This document shows positions 51,321-58,744 of a DNA stretch of 64,000 bases, piece after piece (the stretch's first letter is position 1; every line of letters begins with the position of its first letter). The notes below the pieces were generated by a model. The model ran no database searches. It was given only the letters and a program-made list of their open reading frames with translations, and was not told where the DNA came from. This DNA comes from Bradyrhizobium sp. AZCC 1693 (lineage in GTDB: Bacteria > Pseudomonadota > Alphaproteobacteria > Rhizobiales > Xanthobacteraceae): positions 5,580,001-5,644,000 of the forward strand of contig NZ_JAZHSD010000001.1 of assembly GCF_036924745.1 (NCBI RefSeq). Direction: 5' to 3'. The translations under genes and the position numbers were made by a program.

Positions 51321-52637
51321 CTAGAAAAACTTCAAGTCTTCCGCTCGGCCGCCTTTGGCGGCGGTCGCGTACTCGATCGCGAGGAATAATCCGCCGGCTA
51401 CATAGATTTTTTGCCGCTTCGCCTTGGCCAGTTCCTGCGAGACACGAACCGCGTCCTCGATCGTCCTGGCAAGGCGAATAACCGCCTTCGGATTGGCAAG
51501 CCTCGCGGCGGCGGCGATCCCCTCGGCACTCGCTCCCTTGTGATGGGCTGCCGTGCAGATGATCGTATCGAACGATGGCGCCAGTGCGCCGATGATTTCG
51601 TCCGCCTTCTTGTCGCGCGAGGCGCCGGTGACAAGGATCCAATTGTCGGCGCCGTGGATCGCCGTGAGGCTTGCGAGCGATTGCCGGATGCCATCGGGGG
51701 TGTGGCCGACGTCGATCACGGTGAGCGGGTCGTGCTGGATGATTTCAAGCCGGCCGGGCCAGCGCGTATCGCGCAGGCCGGCGCGAACAGCGGTTTCGAT
51801 CCGATCGGACGCCCTGCGCGGATGCTCACGTTGCAGCCAGAGCAGGAACAGGGCGGCAGCAATGGCGGCGTTGTTGAACTGGAATGCGCCCGGCAGGCTC
51901 ACTTCGAGGCGGCGATAATCATGATATCCGAACTGGAAATCGAAGTGCTGGTCTGACGCGGCGGTCACCGCGTTATCGATACGGATATCATCGCGGATGA
52001 ACAGCGGCGTGCAGCCGCACCCGCGATTATATTCGACGAGATGCGGCCGCAAGTCCCGGCAGTTCTCGCCATAGACGATCGTGCCGCCGGCGGCGCAGGC
52101 GTCGCTCTTGTCCGATACGATCAGTTCAAGCGAGTTTCCGAGCAGTTCGACATGCTCGTAATCAACCGAGGTGACGCAGGTCTCGCGCGCGCCGATCAGG
52201 CGGACCGGATCGTAGCGGCCGCCGATGCCGGCCTCGAACACGGCGAAGTCGCATCCGCTCGCCTGGAAGTGCAGGCAGGCGAGCGCAAACAGCGCTTCGA
52301 AAGCGCCGAACTGCTCGCCCATCTGCTTTGAGACGTCGGCGATGGCAGCTTCGACCCGCAGTTTCAGGCGACCGAGCGCGTCGTCGCCGATCTCGACGCC
52401 ACCGACCTGAACTCGTTCATTGAAGCGCAGCAGATGCGGCGAGGTGAAGAGGCCGGTCCGCAGACCATAGGCACGGGCGATAGCGGCGCACATCGCCGCG
52501 GTGCTGCCCTTGCCGTTCGAGCCGGTTACCACCACCGAGATGCGCTGCAGCCGCGCGCGATCGATTCCGAGCGCTTCCAGTAACCCGGCCATGCGCGCGA
52601 GGCAGATGCCATCGCCGTATTTCGGCAGGTCGAACAC
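51321..52637 (-). CDS. FolC-like Mur ligase family protein, partner of an ATP-grasp enzyme
   Basis: 438 residues. The P-loop is VTGSNGKGST (37-46) followed by FTSPHLLRFNERVQV as in FolC; FEAGIGGRYDP, DYEHVELLG and SDKSDAC cover the metal and catalytic Lys region. The FolC motif D-x-AHNP is altered to VIDVGHTPDG. Mur ligases form amide bonds via an acyl phosphate. The start codon follows the ATP-grasp stop with no gap, so the two proteins are made together. Cyanophycin synthetase CphA carries an ATP-grasp and a Mur ligase in one chain; this pair is the same combination on two chains. It may be a paralogue of the housekeeping folC; its substrate is unknown. Confidence 0.82.
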   Translation of the reverse strand: MFDLPKYGDGICLARMAGLLEALGIDRARLQRISVVVTGSNGKGSTAAMCAAIARAYGLRTGLFTSPHLLRFNERVQVGGVEIGDDALGRLKLRVEAAIADVSKQMGEQFGAFEALFALACLHFQASGCDFAVFEAGIGGRYDPVRLIGARETCVTSVDYEHVELLGNSLELIVSDKSDACAAGGTIVYGENCRDLRPHLVEYNRGCGCTPLFIRDDIRIDNAVTAASDQHFDFQFGYHDYRRLEVSLPGAFQFNNAAIAAALFLLWLQREHPRRASDRIETAVRAGLRDTRWPGRLEIIQHDPLTVIDVGHTPDGIRQSLASLTAIHGADNWILVTGASRDKKADEIIGALAPSFDTIICTAAHHKGASAEGIAAAARLANPKAVIRLARTIEDAVRVSQELAKAKRQKIYVAGGLFLAIEYATAAKGGRAEDLKFF

Positions 52638-53636
52638 TTACAGTAGCCCCATGGCGGAGAAGGTGTGATGCCAGATCTTCAGGATCAGGTCGCCGCGATT
52701 GGAATCCTCCAGTAGCCGGATCGACGGGTTGGAGTTCACCTCGATGATCTCGATCGCATCCGGATCGCCGCCGATATCGACGAACATGTCGATGGCGGCG
52801 ACGCGAAGTCCGATCGCACGGGCGGCTTGCCGCGAGAGCGTGATGGCCTTTTCGGATGGTGCATCCGCCAGCACCATCGTGCCCCCCGCGCTCAGATTCA
52901 TCCGCCCGGGAATCTCCCGCCGTTCGCCCTTTGCCGGGACAGCATCGAGCGATGGATCATTGTTCGACAGCGAAGCCGGCGAGAGGCCGCGGGCGCGCAA
53001 GGTGTCGTTATGGGCGGCGAGCAACTCGCGAGCGGTGTGCACGCCGTCGCCTGTGACGGATGGCGGATATTTTCGAGCGCAATACAGCACGTCATCGTCG
53101 AGCAGGAACACGCGATACTCGATCCCTTCGATGATCGGCTGGATCAGTACCGCATCGTAATACTTCATGACGTCATCCAGATAGCGAACGAGCGCCGTTT
53201 CGCCATGAACGGCTTGCGCGAAATCGCCCCGCGATCCCGTGAGCGGCTTGACGAAGGCCGCTCCACCCAATCTCCTGAAACAGTCGGTGGTATCGCTTCG
53301 GTCATGTCCAACGGGGCGATGGGCGCGGTGGCGGTCGTGCAGGAAGAAATACTCACCGCCGAGCGCCGGCACGCCGGCTTCGCGCAGGATCCGGCTCGTA
53401 AAATGCTTGTCGGACGCCAGCGTCGAGGCGGTCGCGTTGTTTTGCGGATACCAGGAGCATCGGCCGGCGCCGAAATGAAGCATCCCGTTATGCGATGAGA
53501 CGCTGAAAAGGAGTCCCGATCCGCCGTCGAGGTCGCGAAATTCCAGCCCGAATTCGGCGCAGGCGAATTCGGCATAGACCGACTGGTCCGGATAGAAGCC
53601 CGGTTTTCCCTCTCGAAACTCAGTTGGGCTTTGCAT
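52638..53636 (-). CDS. ATP-grasp ligase, CphA/glutathione-synthetase-like
   Basis: 332 residues. Residues 1-75 form an N-terminal domain (FACAEFGLEFRDLDGGSGLL, SHNGMLHFGAGRC). The ATP-grasp core then has LASDKHFTSRILREAGVP, FVKPLTGSRGDF, LIQPIIEGIEYRVFLLDDDVLY, and the Mg-binding end AIDMFVDIG and IIEVNSNPSIRLL. This is the order seen in the ATP-grasp half of cyanophycin synthetase and the GshF type. It would activate a carboxylate as acyl phosphate and join it to an amine. It is followed directly by a FolC-like Mur ligase gene. A divergent 289-bp gap contains its promoter. The substrate is unknown. Confidence 0.82.
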   Translation of the reverse strand: MQSPTEFREGKPGFYPDQSVYAEFACAEFGLEFRDLDGGSGLLFSVSSHNGMLHFGAGRCSWYPQNNATASTLASDKHFTSRILREAGVPALGGEYFFLHDRHRAHRPVGHDRSDTTDCFRRLGGAAFVKPLTGSRGDFAQAVHGETALVRYLDDVMKYYDAVLIQPIIEGIEYRVFLLDDDVLYCARKYPPSVTGDGVHTARELLAAHNDTLRARGLSPASLSNNDPSLDAVPAKGERREIPGRMNLSAGGTMVLADAPSEKAITLSRQAARAIGLRVAAIDMFVDIGGDPDAIEIIEVNSNPSIRLLEDSNRGDLILKIWHHTFSAMGLL

Positions 53637-53925
53637 GCGATCTCTTTTGAAACGTTCTTAATTTGGTGTGGTCATTTATTGCCAGATCGATGCCGAATTC
53701 AGCAAGTTAATTGCGTGAGAAAGCGTTAACGAAGCGAATCGAACCTTTTTGCAAATTAGACCGACAGCCATTCCGAGTTCTCAATTGTGCTGCAGGTCAT
53801 ATTGACTATGTGTGTCCCGTGCGCAAATGAAGCGCCAAATCGCCAATGATTTCGCTGATTTTTGGCTCTTCGCGGCCCGAAAACCGAAACGTTCTACATC
53901 GAGACGTCAGGAAAAACGAAAACCC

Positions 53926-54699
53926 ATGAGCGCATTCTATAGAGAGAAGGTTCTTTCTGTTCGCCACTGGACCGATACGCTTTTCAGCTTTCGGGCCACC
54001 CGCGATTCCGGTTTCCGCTTCCAGAACGGCCAGTTTGCGATGATCGGCCTCGAGGTCGAGGGCCGGCCGCTGCTGCGCGCCTACAGCATGGCGAGCGCCA
54101 ATCACGAGGAAGAACTCGAATTCTTCTCCATCAAGGTCGCGGACGGGCCGCTGACCTCGAAGCTGCAGAAGATCCGCGAAGGCGATGAAATCCTGGTCGG
54201 CCGCAAGGCGACCGGCACGCTGATCACCGACAATCTGATTCCGGGCAAGCGCTTGCTGCTGCTGTCGACCGGAACCGGCCTCGCACCGTTCGCGAGCCTG
54301 ATCAAGGACCCTGACGTCTATGAGCGGTTCGAGACCATCGTGCTCGTTCACGGCTGCCGTCAGGTTTCCGAACTCGCCTATGGCGAGGAACTCGTCGCCA
54401 AGCTGCGCGAGGACGAACTGTTCGGACCGCTGCTGTCGGAGAAGCTTTTGTATTACCCGACGGTGACCCGCGAGCCGTTCCGCAACCGCGGCCGCATCAC
54501 GGACCTGATCTCGTCCGAGCAGTTGTTCAACGATATCCATCAGGCGCCGCTCAACATCGAGACCGACCGCATCATGATGTGCGGCAGCCCGGGGATGCTG
54601 GATGAGTTGAAGCAGATGTTCGAGTCCGGCGGCTTCCTCGAAGGCAGCCACAACACGCCCGGCCATTTCGTGATCGAGAAGGCGTTCGTCGAGCGGTGA
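53926..54699 (+). CDS. fpr: Ferredoxin/flavodoxin-NADP reductase
   Basis: 257 residues from ATG 53926, taken because the FNR fold begins right there; an in-frame upstream start would add an unrelated basic segment. FAD-binding RAYSMAS, the phosphate loop STGTGLAPF, HGCRQVSELAY and MMCGSPGML are typical of the bacterial FprA/Fpr subclass. It moves electrons between NADPH and ferredoxin or flavodoxin. AGGA lies 13 nt upstream. It is divergent from the ATP-grasp gene and followed by a family A repeat. Confidence 0.93.
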   Translation: MSAFYREKVLSVRHWTDTLFSFRATRDSGFRFQNGQFAMIGLEVEGRPLLRAYSMASANHEEELEFFSIKVADGPLTSKLQKIREGDEILVGRKATGTLITDNLIPGKRLLLLSTGTGLAPFASLIKDPDVYERFETIVLVHGCRQVSELAYGEELVAKLREDELFGPLLSEKLLYYPTVTREPFRNRGRITDLISSEQLFNDIHQAPLNIETDRIMMCGSPGMLDELKQMFESGGFLEGSHNTPGHFVIEKAFVER

Positions 54700-54721
54700 G
54701 ACGATCGAACCTTTATCCTTT

Positions 54722-54838
54722 GTCGTCCCTGCGAAAGCAGGGACCCATACGCCGCGGCCCATCTGTTAGGCGCTGGGGTGGTACCTTCTGCAACAATTAG
54801 AGCCGGTGGTTATGGGTCCCTGCGTTCGCAGGGACGAC
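54722..54838. repeat. Composite intergenic palindromic repeat, family A copy 5
   Basis: Full-length copy with CCTGCGAAAGCAGG, GACCCATA, a central CAACAATTAGAGCCGGTGG and TGCGTTCGCAGGGACGAC. Confidence 0.87.
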
Positions 54839-54948
54839 ATGGCGCGAGATCCTCGCTCGCGTCCAGTAGCCCACCCCGTTCCCCCGCTGCCATAACACTC
54901 CCGAACGCCGCGCGGCCTGTGCCGGCGCGGCGATGAGGGAGTTCGTGC

Positions 54949-55194
54949 GTGTCGGTGCGCGAGGAGATCGGTCCGGCAAAGACCGCCTTTGTGTTTGCGG
55001 GCGGCGGCAGTTTCGGGGCCATTCAGGTGGGCATGCTGCATTCGCTCGCCGCCCACGGCGTCGCCGCGGATATGGTGGTTGGCTCCACCATTGGCGCCCT
55101 GAACGACGAGCGCCGGGCCGTTACGCTGCACTGCAAAAGCGACAGGTTTATTAAAGCCGCCAACTATTTTTTCGAGCCGACGTCACTTCCGTGA
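54949..55194 (+). pseudogene. Truncated patatin-like phospholipase
   Basis: The 81-residue frame from GTG 54949 starts as a patatin: TAFVFAGGGSFGAIQVGML is the oxyanion glycine-rich motif and ADMVVGSTIGALN is the nucleophile elbow region. The expected G-x-S-x-G reads GSTIG, with Thr at the nucleophile position. After ALN the sequence leaves the family and stops, about 200 residues short, so the catalytic Asp-Gly is gone. It is a remnant and almost certainly inactive. Confidence 0.7.
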
Positions 55195-55280
55195 GCATCG
55201 CCCCGTATATCGTGTAGCGCTCGTTCCGGCGGTTGGACTAAGCTGGCGCCGGCGACACGACAATTCGGCTGAGGGATTCC

Positions 55281-56912
55281 ATGGAAACGCTGCTGCTTCC
55301 GTTCTCGCCACGCTACATCGTGCTGACGATCTGCGCCGTCGTGACGGCCTTGCTGACCGGCATCGGGATTTTCGACCATAATCCGAAGGCGTGGGAAATC
55401 CTGCTGATCCCGATCGCGATTTTCGGCGCGCTCACATTTCTCGGCATTCGCGATCTGCTGCAGAAGAATCATGCCGTTCTGCGCAATTATCCGATTTCGG
55501 CGCATATTCGTTTCCTGCTCGAGGAAATTCGCCCGGAGATACGGCAATACTTCTTCGAGAGCGAGAAGGACGGCATGCCGTTCTCCCGCGACACCCGCGC
55601 TCTGGTCTATCAGCGCGCCAAGATGCAGCTCGACAAGCGGCCGTTCGGCACCCAGGAAGACGTCTATCGCGAGGGTTACGAATGGATGCATCATTCGGTG
55701 GCGCCGAAGGCTCGTAGCGGCGCGGAATTCCGCGTCACCGTCGGCGGTCCCGATTGCACCAATCCGTATTCGGCATCGGTCTTCAATATCTCGGCGATGA
55801 GTTTTGGCGCGCTCAGCCCCAACTCCGTGCGCGCGCTGAACGCCGGTGCCAGGAAGGGCGGCTTCGCGCACGACACCGGTGAGGGCGGTGTCAGCCCCTA
55901 CCATCGCGAGAACGGCGGCGACATCATCTGGGAAATCGGCTCCGGCTATTTCGGTTGCCGCAACCGTGACGGCAGCTTCAATCCGGAGGAATTCGCGCGC
56001 ATCTCGTCCGACGACCAGATCAAGATGGTCGAGCTCAAGATCAGCCAGGGCGCCAAGCCCGGTCATGGCGGCGTGCTGCCGGCAGCCAAGGTGTCGGAGG
56101 AGATCGCCAAGATCCGGGGCGTCCCTATGGGTGAGGATTGCATTTCGCCGGCCACCCACCGCGCGTTTTCGACACCGCTGCAGATGATGGCGTTTATCGG
56201 CGAGATGCGCAGGCTGTCGGGGGGCAAGCCGACCGGGTTCAAGATGTGTGTCGGCCACCCCTGGGAATTCTTGGGCATCTGCAAGGCGATGCTGGAGACC
56301 GGCATTTATCCTGACTTCATCGTCGTCGACGGCAATGAGGGCGGCACCGGCGCGGCCCCGCTGGAGTTCATGGATCATCTGGGGATGCCGATGCGCGAGG
56401 GCGTCAGCTTCGTCCACAACGCGCTGATCGGCATTAATGCGCGCGACCGCATCAGGATCGGCTGCGCCGGCAAGATCGCGACTGCCTTCGACATGGCCCG
56501 CGCCATGGCGATCGGCGCCGACTGGTGCAATTCCGCGCGCGGATTCATGTTCGCGCTCGGTTGCATCCAGTCCCTGAGCTGCCACACCGATCGCTGTCCG
56601 ACCGGTGTGACCACGCAGGATCCTACCCGCGCCCGGGCGCTGGTGGTGCCACTCAAGACCGAGCGGGTCTACAGCTACCATCACGCCACCCTGCACGCGT
56701 TGTCCGAGCTTCTCGCCGCCGCCGGTCTCGACCACCCGCAGCAGCTGCGGCCGATCCACTTTTCGAAGCGGACGTCGAGCACCGAGGTCATGTCATTTGC
56801 AAAACTCTATCCGTCGCTGCGGCCGGGCGAGCTGATCGAAGGCACCCAGGATCCGCGCTTCCGCGACGCCTGGGCGATGGCGCGCGCGGATTCGTTCCAG
56901 CCCGTAGGGTAA
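55281..56912 (+). CDS. Membrane-anchored FMN-binding glutamate synthase-like protein
   Basis: 543 residues. Two hydrophobic segments lie at the N terminus (YIVLTICAVVTALLTGIGIF and ILLIPIAIFGALTFLGI). The rest is the FMN/3Fe-4S domain of glutamate synthase: ISAMSFGALSPNSVRALN, GEGGVSPYHRENGGD, KPGHGGVLPAAKV, GNEGGTGAAPLEFMDHLG and the cysteine set CIQSLSCHTDRCPTG for the iron-sulphur cluster. The amidotransferase domain is absent, so it does not make glutamate from glutamine alone. Function of this membrane type is not established. It stands alone. Confidence 0.87.
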   Translation: METLLLPFSPRYIVLTICAVVTALLTGIGIFDHNPKAWEILLIPIAIFGALTFLGIRDLLQKNHAVLRNYPISAHIRFLLEEIRPEIRQYFFESEKDGMPFSRDTRALVYQRAKMQLDKRPFGTQEDVYREGYEWMHHSVAPKARSGAEFRVTVGGPDCTNPYSASVFNISAMSFGALSPNSVRALNAGARKGGFAHDTGEGGVSPYHRENGGDIIWEIGSGYFGCRNRDGSFNPEEFARISSDDQIKMVELKISQGAKPGHGGVLPAAKVSEEIAKIRGVPMGEDCISPATHRAFSTPLQMMAFIGEMRRLSGGKPTGFKMCVGHPWEFLGICKAMLETGIYPDFIVVDGNEGGTGAAPLEFMDHLGMPMREGVSFVHNALIGINARDRIRIGCAGKIATAFDMARAMAIGADWCNSARGFMFALGCIQSLSCHTDRCPTGVTTQDPTRARALVVPLKTERVYSYHHATLHALSELLAAAGLDHPQQLRPIHFSKRTSSTEVMSFAKLYPSLRPGELIEGTQDPRFRDAWAMARADSFQPVG

Positions 56913-57057
56913 AAATCCTGGCGGTTTCCCACGCTCTGTTGAATGTTGCCTGAATGGCTTCCGGTAAGGTTCCGGATTGCGGCAATTGTGGCAGCGTTAA
57001 TTCGGGTTCACGCATCCGCGATGGTTCGGCGGTTGTGGGATTCCGCTCAATTATCTA

Positions 57058-57073
57058 TACATGCAAGCATGTA
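57058..57073. promoter_or_regulatory. Perfect palindrome over the start of the metal-efflux locus
   Basis: TACATGCAAGCATGTA has 7-bp arms around AA and covers the ATG at 57069. A TATCTATAC stretch just upstream could be a -10 box, so the mRNA leader may be very short or absent. Candidate metal-regulator operator. Confidence 0.5.
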
Positions 57074-57467
57074 CGCCCTTCGCAGGAAGCCGGGGCTGGC
57101 CGGGTTTCGGTCACGCTGGTTGGCTCTGTTCTGTATCGCGCTGACCCTGTCGTTCGGCGCGACCGCGGCCGTGTCCGCGAGCGAGAGTGCGCATCATGAG
57201 GTCGAAGTCGCGCAAGCCGCGTCGCCTGCTACGACGATTATCTGCCTCGGTAACGACCGTTCCTGCGGACTGCCCGATCACGACGAGGATGATGTCGTGC
57301 CGCATCTTCACACGGTCGATGTCGGATCGGTTGGATTGCCCGCAGTCGAGGCGCCGGCCACGATCCACCAAGTGAAGGCAGAAAGCGTTCCACTGCCGGC
57401 AAACCTGTCTGTCGAGGGGTTGAAGCAGCCGACCCCCGAACGTCCCCCAAGAACCACCTGCATCTAG
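57069..57467 (+). CDS. Small exported protein of the metal-efflux locus (CzcI-like position)
   Basis: 132 residues from ATG 57069. A basic start (RRKPGLAGFRSR) and hydrophobic WLALFCIALTLSFGATAAV form a signal peptide. The mature part has ESAHHEVEV, a Cys pair (ICLGNDRSC), an acidic DHDEDDVVPHLH patch suited to metal binding, and a Pro-rich C terminus ending in Cys. It precedes CzcB- and CzcA-like genes, the place where a small periplasmic protein such as CzcI is often found. No ribosome-binding site is visible before ATG 57069, and ATG 57021 is possible. No homology is claimed. Confidence 0.55.
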   Translation: MYALRRKPGLAGFRSRWLALFCIALTLSFGATAAVSASESAHHEVEVAQAASPATTIICLGNDRSCGLPDHDEDDVVPHLHTVDVGSVGLPAVEAPATIHQVKAESVPLPANLSVEGLKQPTPERPPRTTCI

Positions 57468-57586
57468 AGCGGCAGGCGCTTTTCGCGCCCTGCGAATGGA
57501 TTCGAAACGGCGTCCATGCGCCGCGTCGGTCGTCGGCATATCCGCCGCCGCTCGCGCCGCGCGAGCTTTCTGCAGGAACGATCTAA

Positions 57587-58744
57587 ATGTCTGTACCAAC
57601 GAAGTTGTCAGCCCTTGGCTTTGGGCTTTGCCTGGCATTTGCGCAGCCAGCCTGGGCTGCGCCTGAAAGCCAGCCCGCGGTTGGCCGCGAAGGCGTCATC
57701 AAATTGTCTGCCGAGCAAGTCTCCGCCTTGCGCATCGAGGTGGCCCCGGTCGGACCCGGCAATCTGCTGCGCGCGGTTCGCGTGCCCGGCAACGTGATGA
57801 TGGACCCCGATCGGATCGGACATGTGCCGGCTAAAGTCATCGGGACCGTGGTCGAGTTGCGCAAACGCCTCGGCGATGTGGTGCAGAAGGGCGAGGTCGT
57901 TGCCTACCTGGAAAGCCGCGAGGTTGCCGACGCCAAGAGCGAATTCCTGACGGCGGGGGCCAATCTCGAGTTGCAAACGACCCTGTTCGAGCGCGAGCGG
58001 TCGCTGTTTGAGAAGAAGATATCCGCCGAGCAGCAATTCCTCCGTGCCGAGAACGCATTTTCCCTGTCGAAGCTGCGGCACGATCTGGCGCGCCAGAAAC
58101 TTTCGGCGCTGGATGTCGACGAGGCCGAGATCGCAGAGCTTCCGAAACAACCGGTCGCGAACCTGCGGCGCTATGCGCTGCGCTCGCCGATCGCCGGCCG
58201 GGTGATCGATCGGCGGGTCGATCTCGGCGCGCCGGTTGGCGGCGACCAGCAGGAGAAGGAGATCTATGTCATCGCCGATCTGTCGTCGGTCTGGGTCGAA
58301 CTCGTCGCCTCGGCGCCGGATCTTGCACTCCTGAAGGAGGGCGATGGCATCACGATCGAGGATTCTGCGCGCGCAAAGGCCACCGGCAAGACCATCTTCA
58401 TCAGCCCGATGGTGAGCAAGGAGACGAGGACGACGCGGGTCATCGTGTCGCTCGACAACACGGACGGACGTTGGCGTCCGGGATCCTTTGTCGGTGCAAG
58501 CATTCCCATCGACCGGCGCGCTGTCTCGTTGCTGCTGCCGAGAAGTTCGGTTCAGACCGTTGACGGAAAGCTGACGGCCTTCGTGCAGGTGCCGGAGGGA
58601 TTTGAAGCGCGCGCGGTGCAGGCGGGAGCCATGACTGAGGATGCTGTCGAGGTGACGGGCGGCCTCAAGCCCGGCGAGATCGTCGCCGTGCTCAACACGT
58701 TTGTCCTGAAGTCCGATCTCGGAAAAGCAAAGGCGGACGAGTGA
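57587..58744 (+). CDS. czcB: CzcB-like heavy-metal RND periplasmic adaptor
   Basis: 385 residues with a signal peptide ending near QPAWAAPES. VPAKVIGTVVELRKRLGDVVQKGEVVAYLESREVAD is the lipoyl-like barrel, followed by a coiled hairpin (LELQTTLFERERSLFEKKISAEQQF) and the returning RSPIAGRVIDRRVDLGAPV, as in CzcB/CusB-type adaptors. It has no long His-rich metal-binding N terminus. ATGA overlap at its 3' end couples it to the pump gene. An outer-membrane CzcC-like gene is absent on either side. Confidence 0.9.
   Translation: MSVPTKLSALGFGLCLAFAQPAWAAPESQPAVGREGVIKLSAEQVSALRIEVAPVGPGNLLRAVRVPGNVMMDPDRIGHVPAKVIGTVVELRKRLGDVVQKGEVVAYLESREVADAKSEFLTAGANLELQTTLFERERSLFEKKISAEQQFLRAENAFSLSKLRHDLARQKLSALDVDEAEIAELPKQPVANLRRYALRSPIAGRVIDRRVDLGAPVGGDQQEKEIYVIADLSSVWVELVASAPDLALLKEGDGITIEDSARAKATGKTIFISPMVSKETRTTRVIVSLDNTDGRWRPGSFVGASIPIDRRAVSLLLPRSSVQTVDGKLTAFVQVPEGFEARAVQAGAMTEDAVEVTGGLKPGEIVAVLNTFVLKSDLGKAKADE

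Noticed and set aside
51321..53636. A standard cyanophycin synthetase with a frameshift
   Set aside because: Both frames have proper starts and stops, the Mur part has a FolC-type rather than CphA-type P-loop, and the N terminus of the Mur protein is complete; two genes are more likely than one broken gene.
20576..54838. CRISPR array or insertion-sequence ends
   Set aside because: The repeats are single copies scattered kilobases apart with inverted arms and no cas or transposase gene; they fit REP/BIME-type elements.
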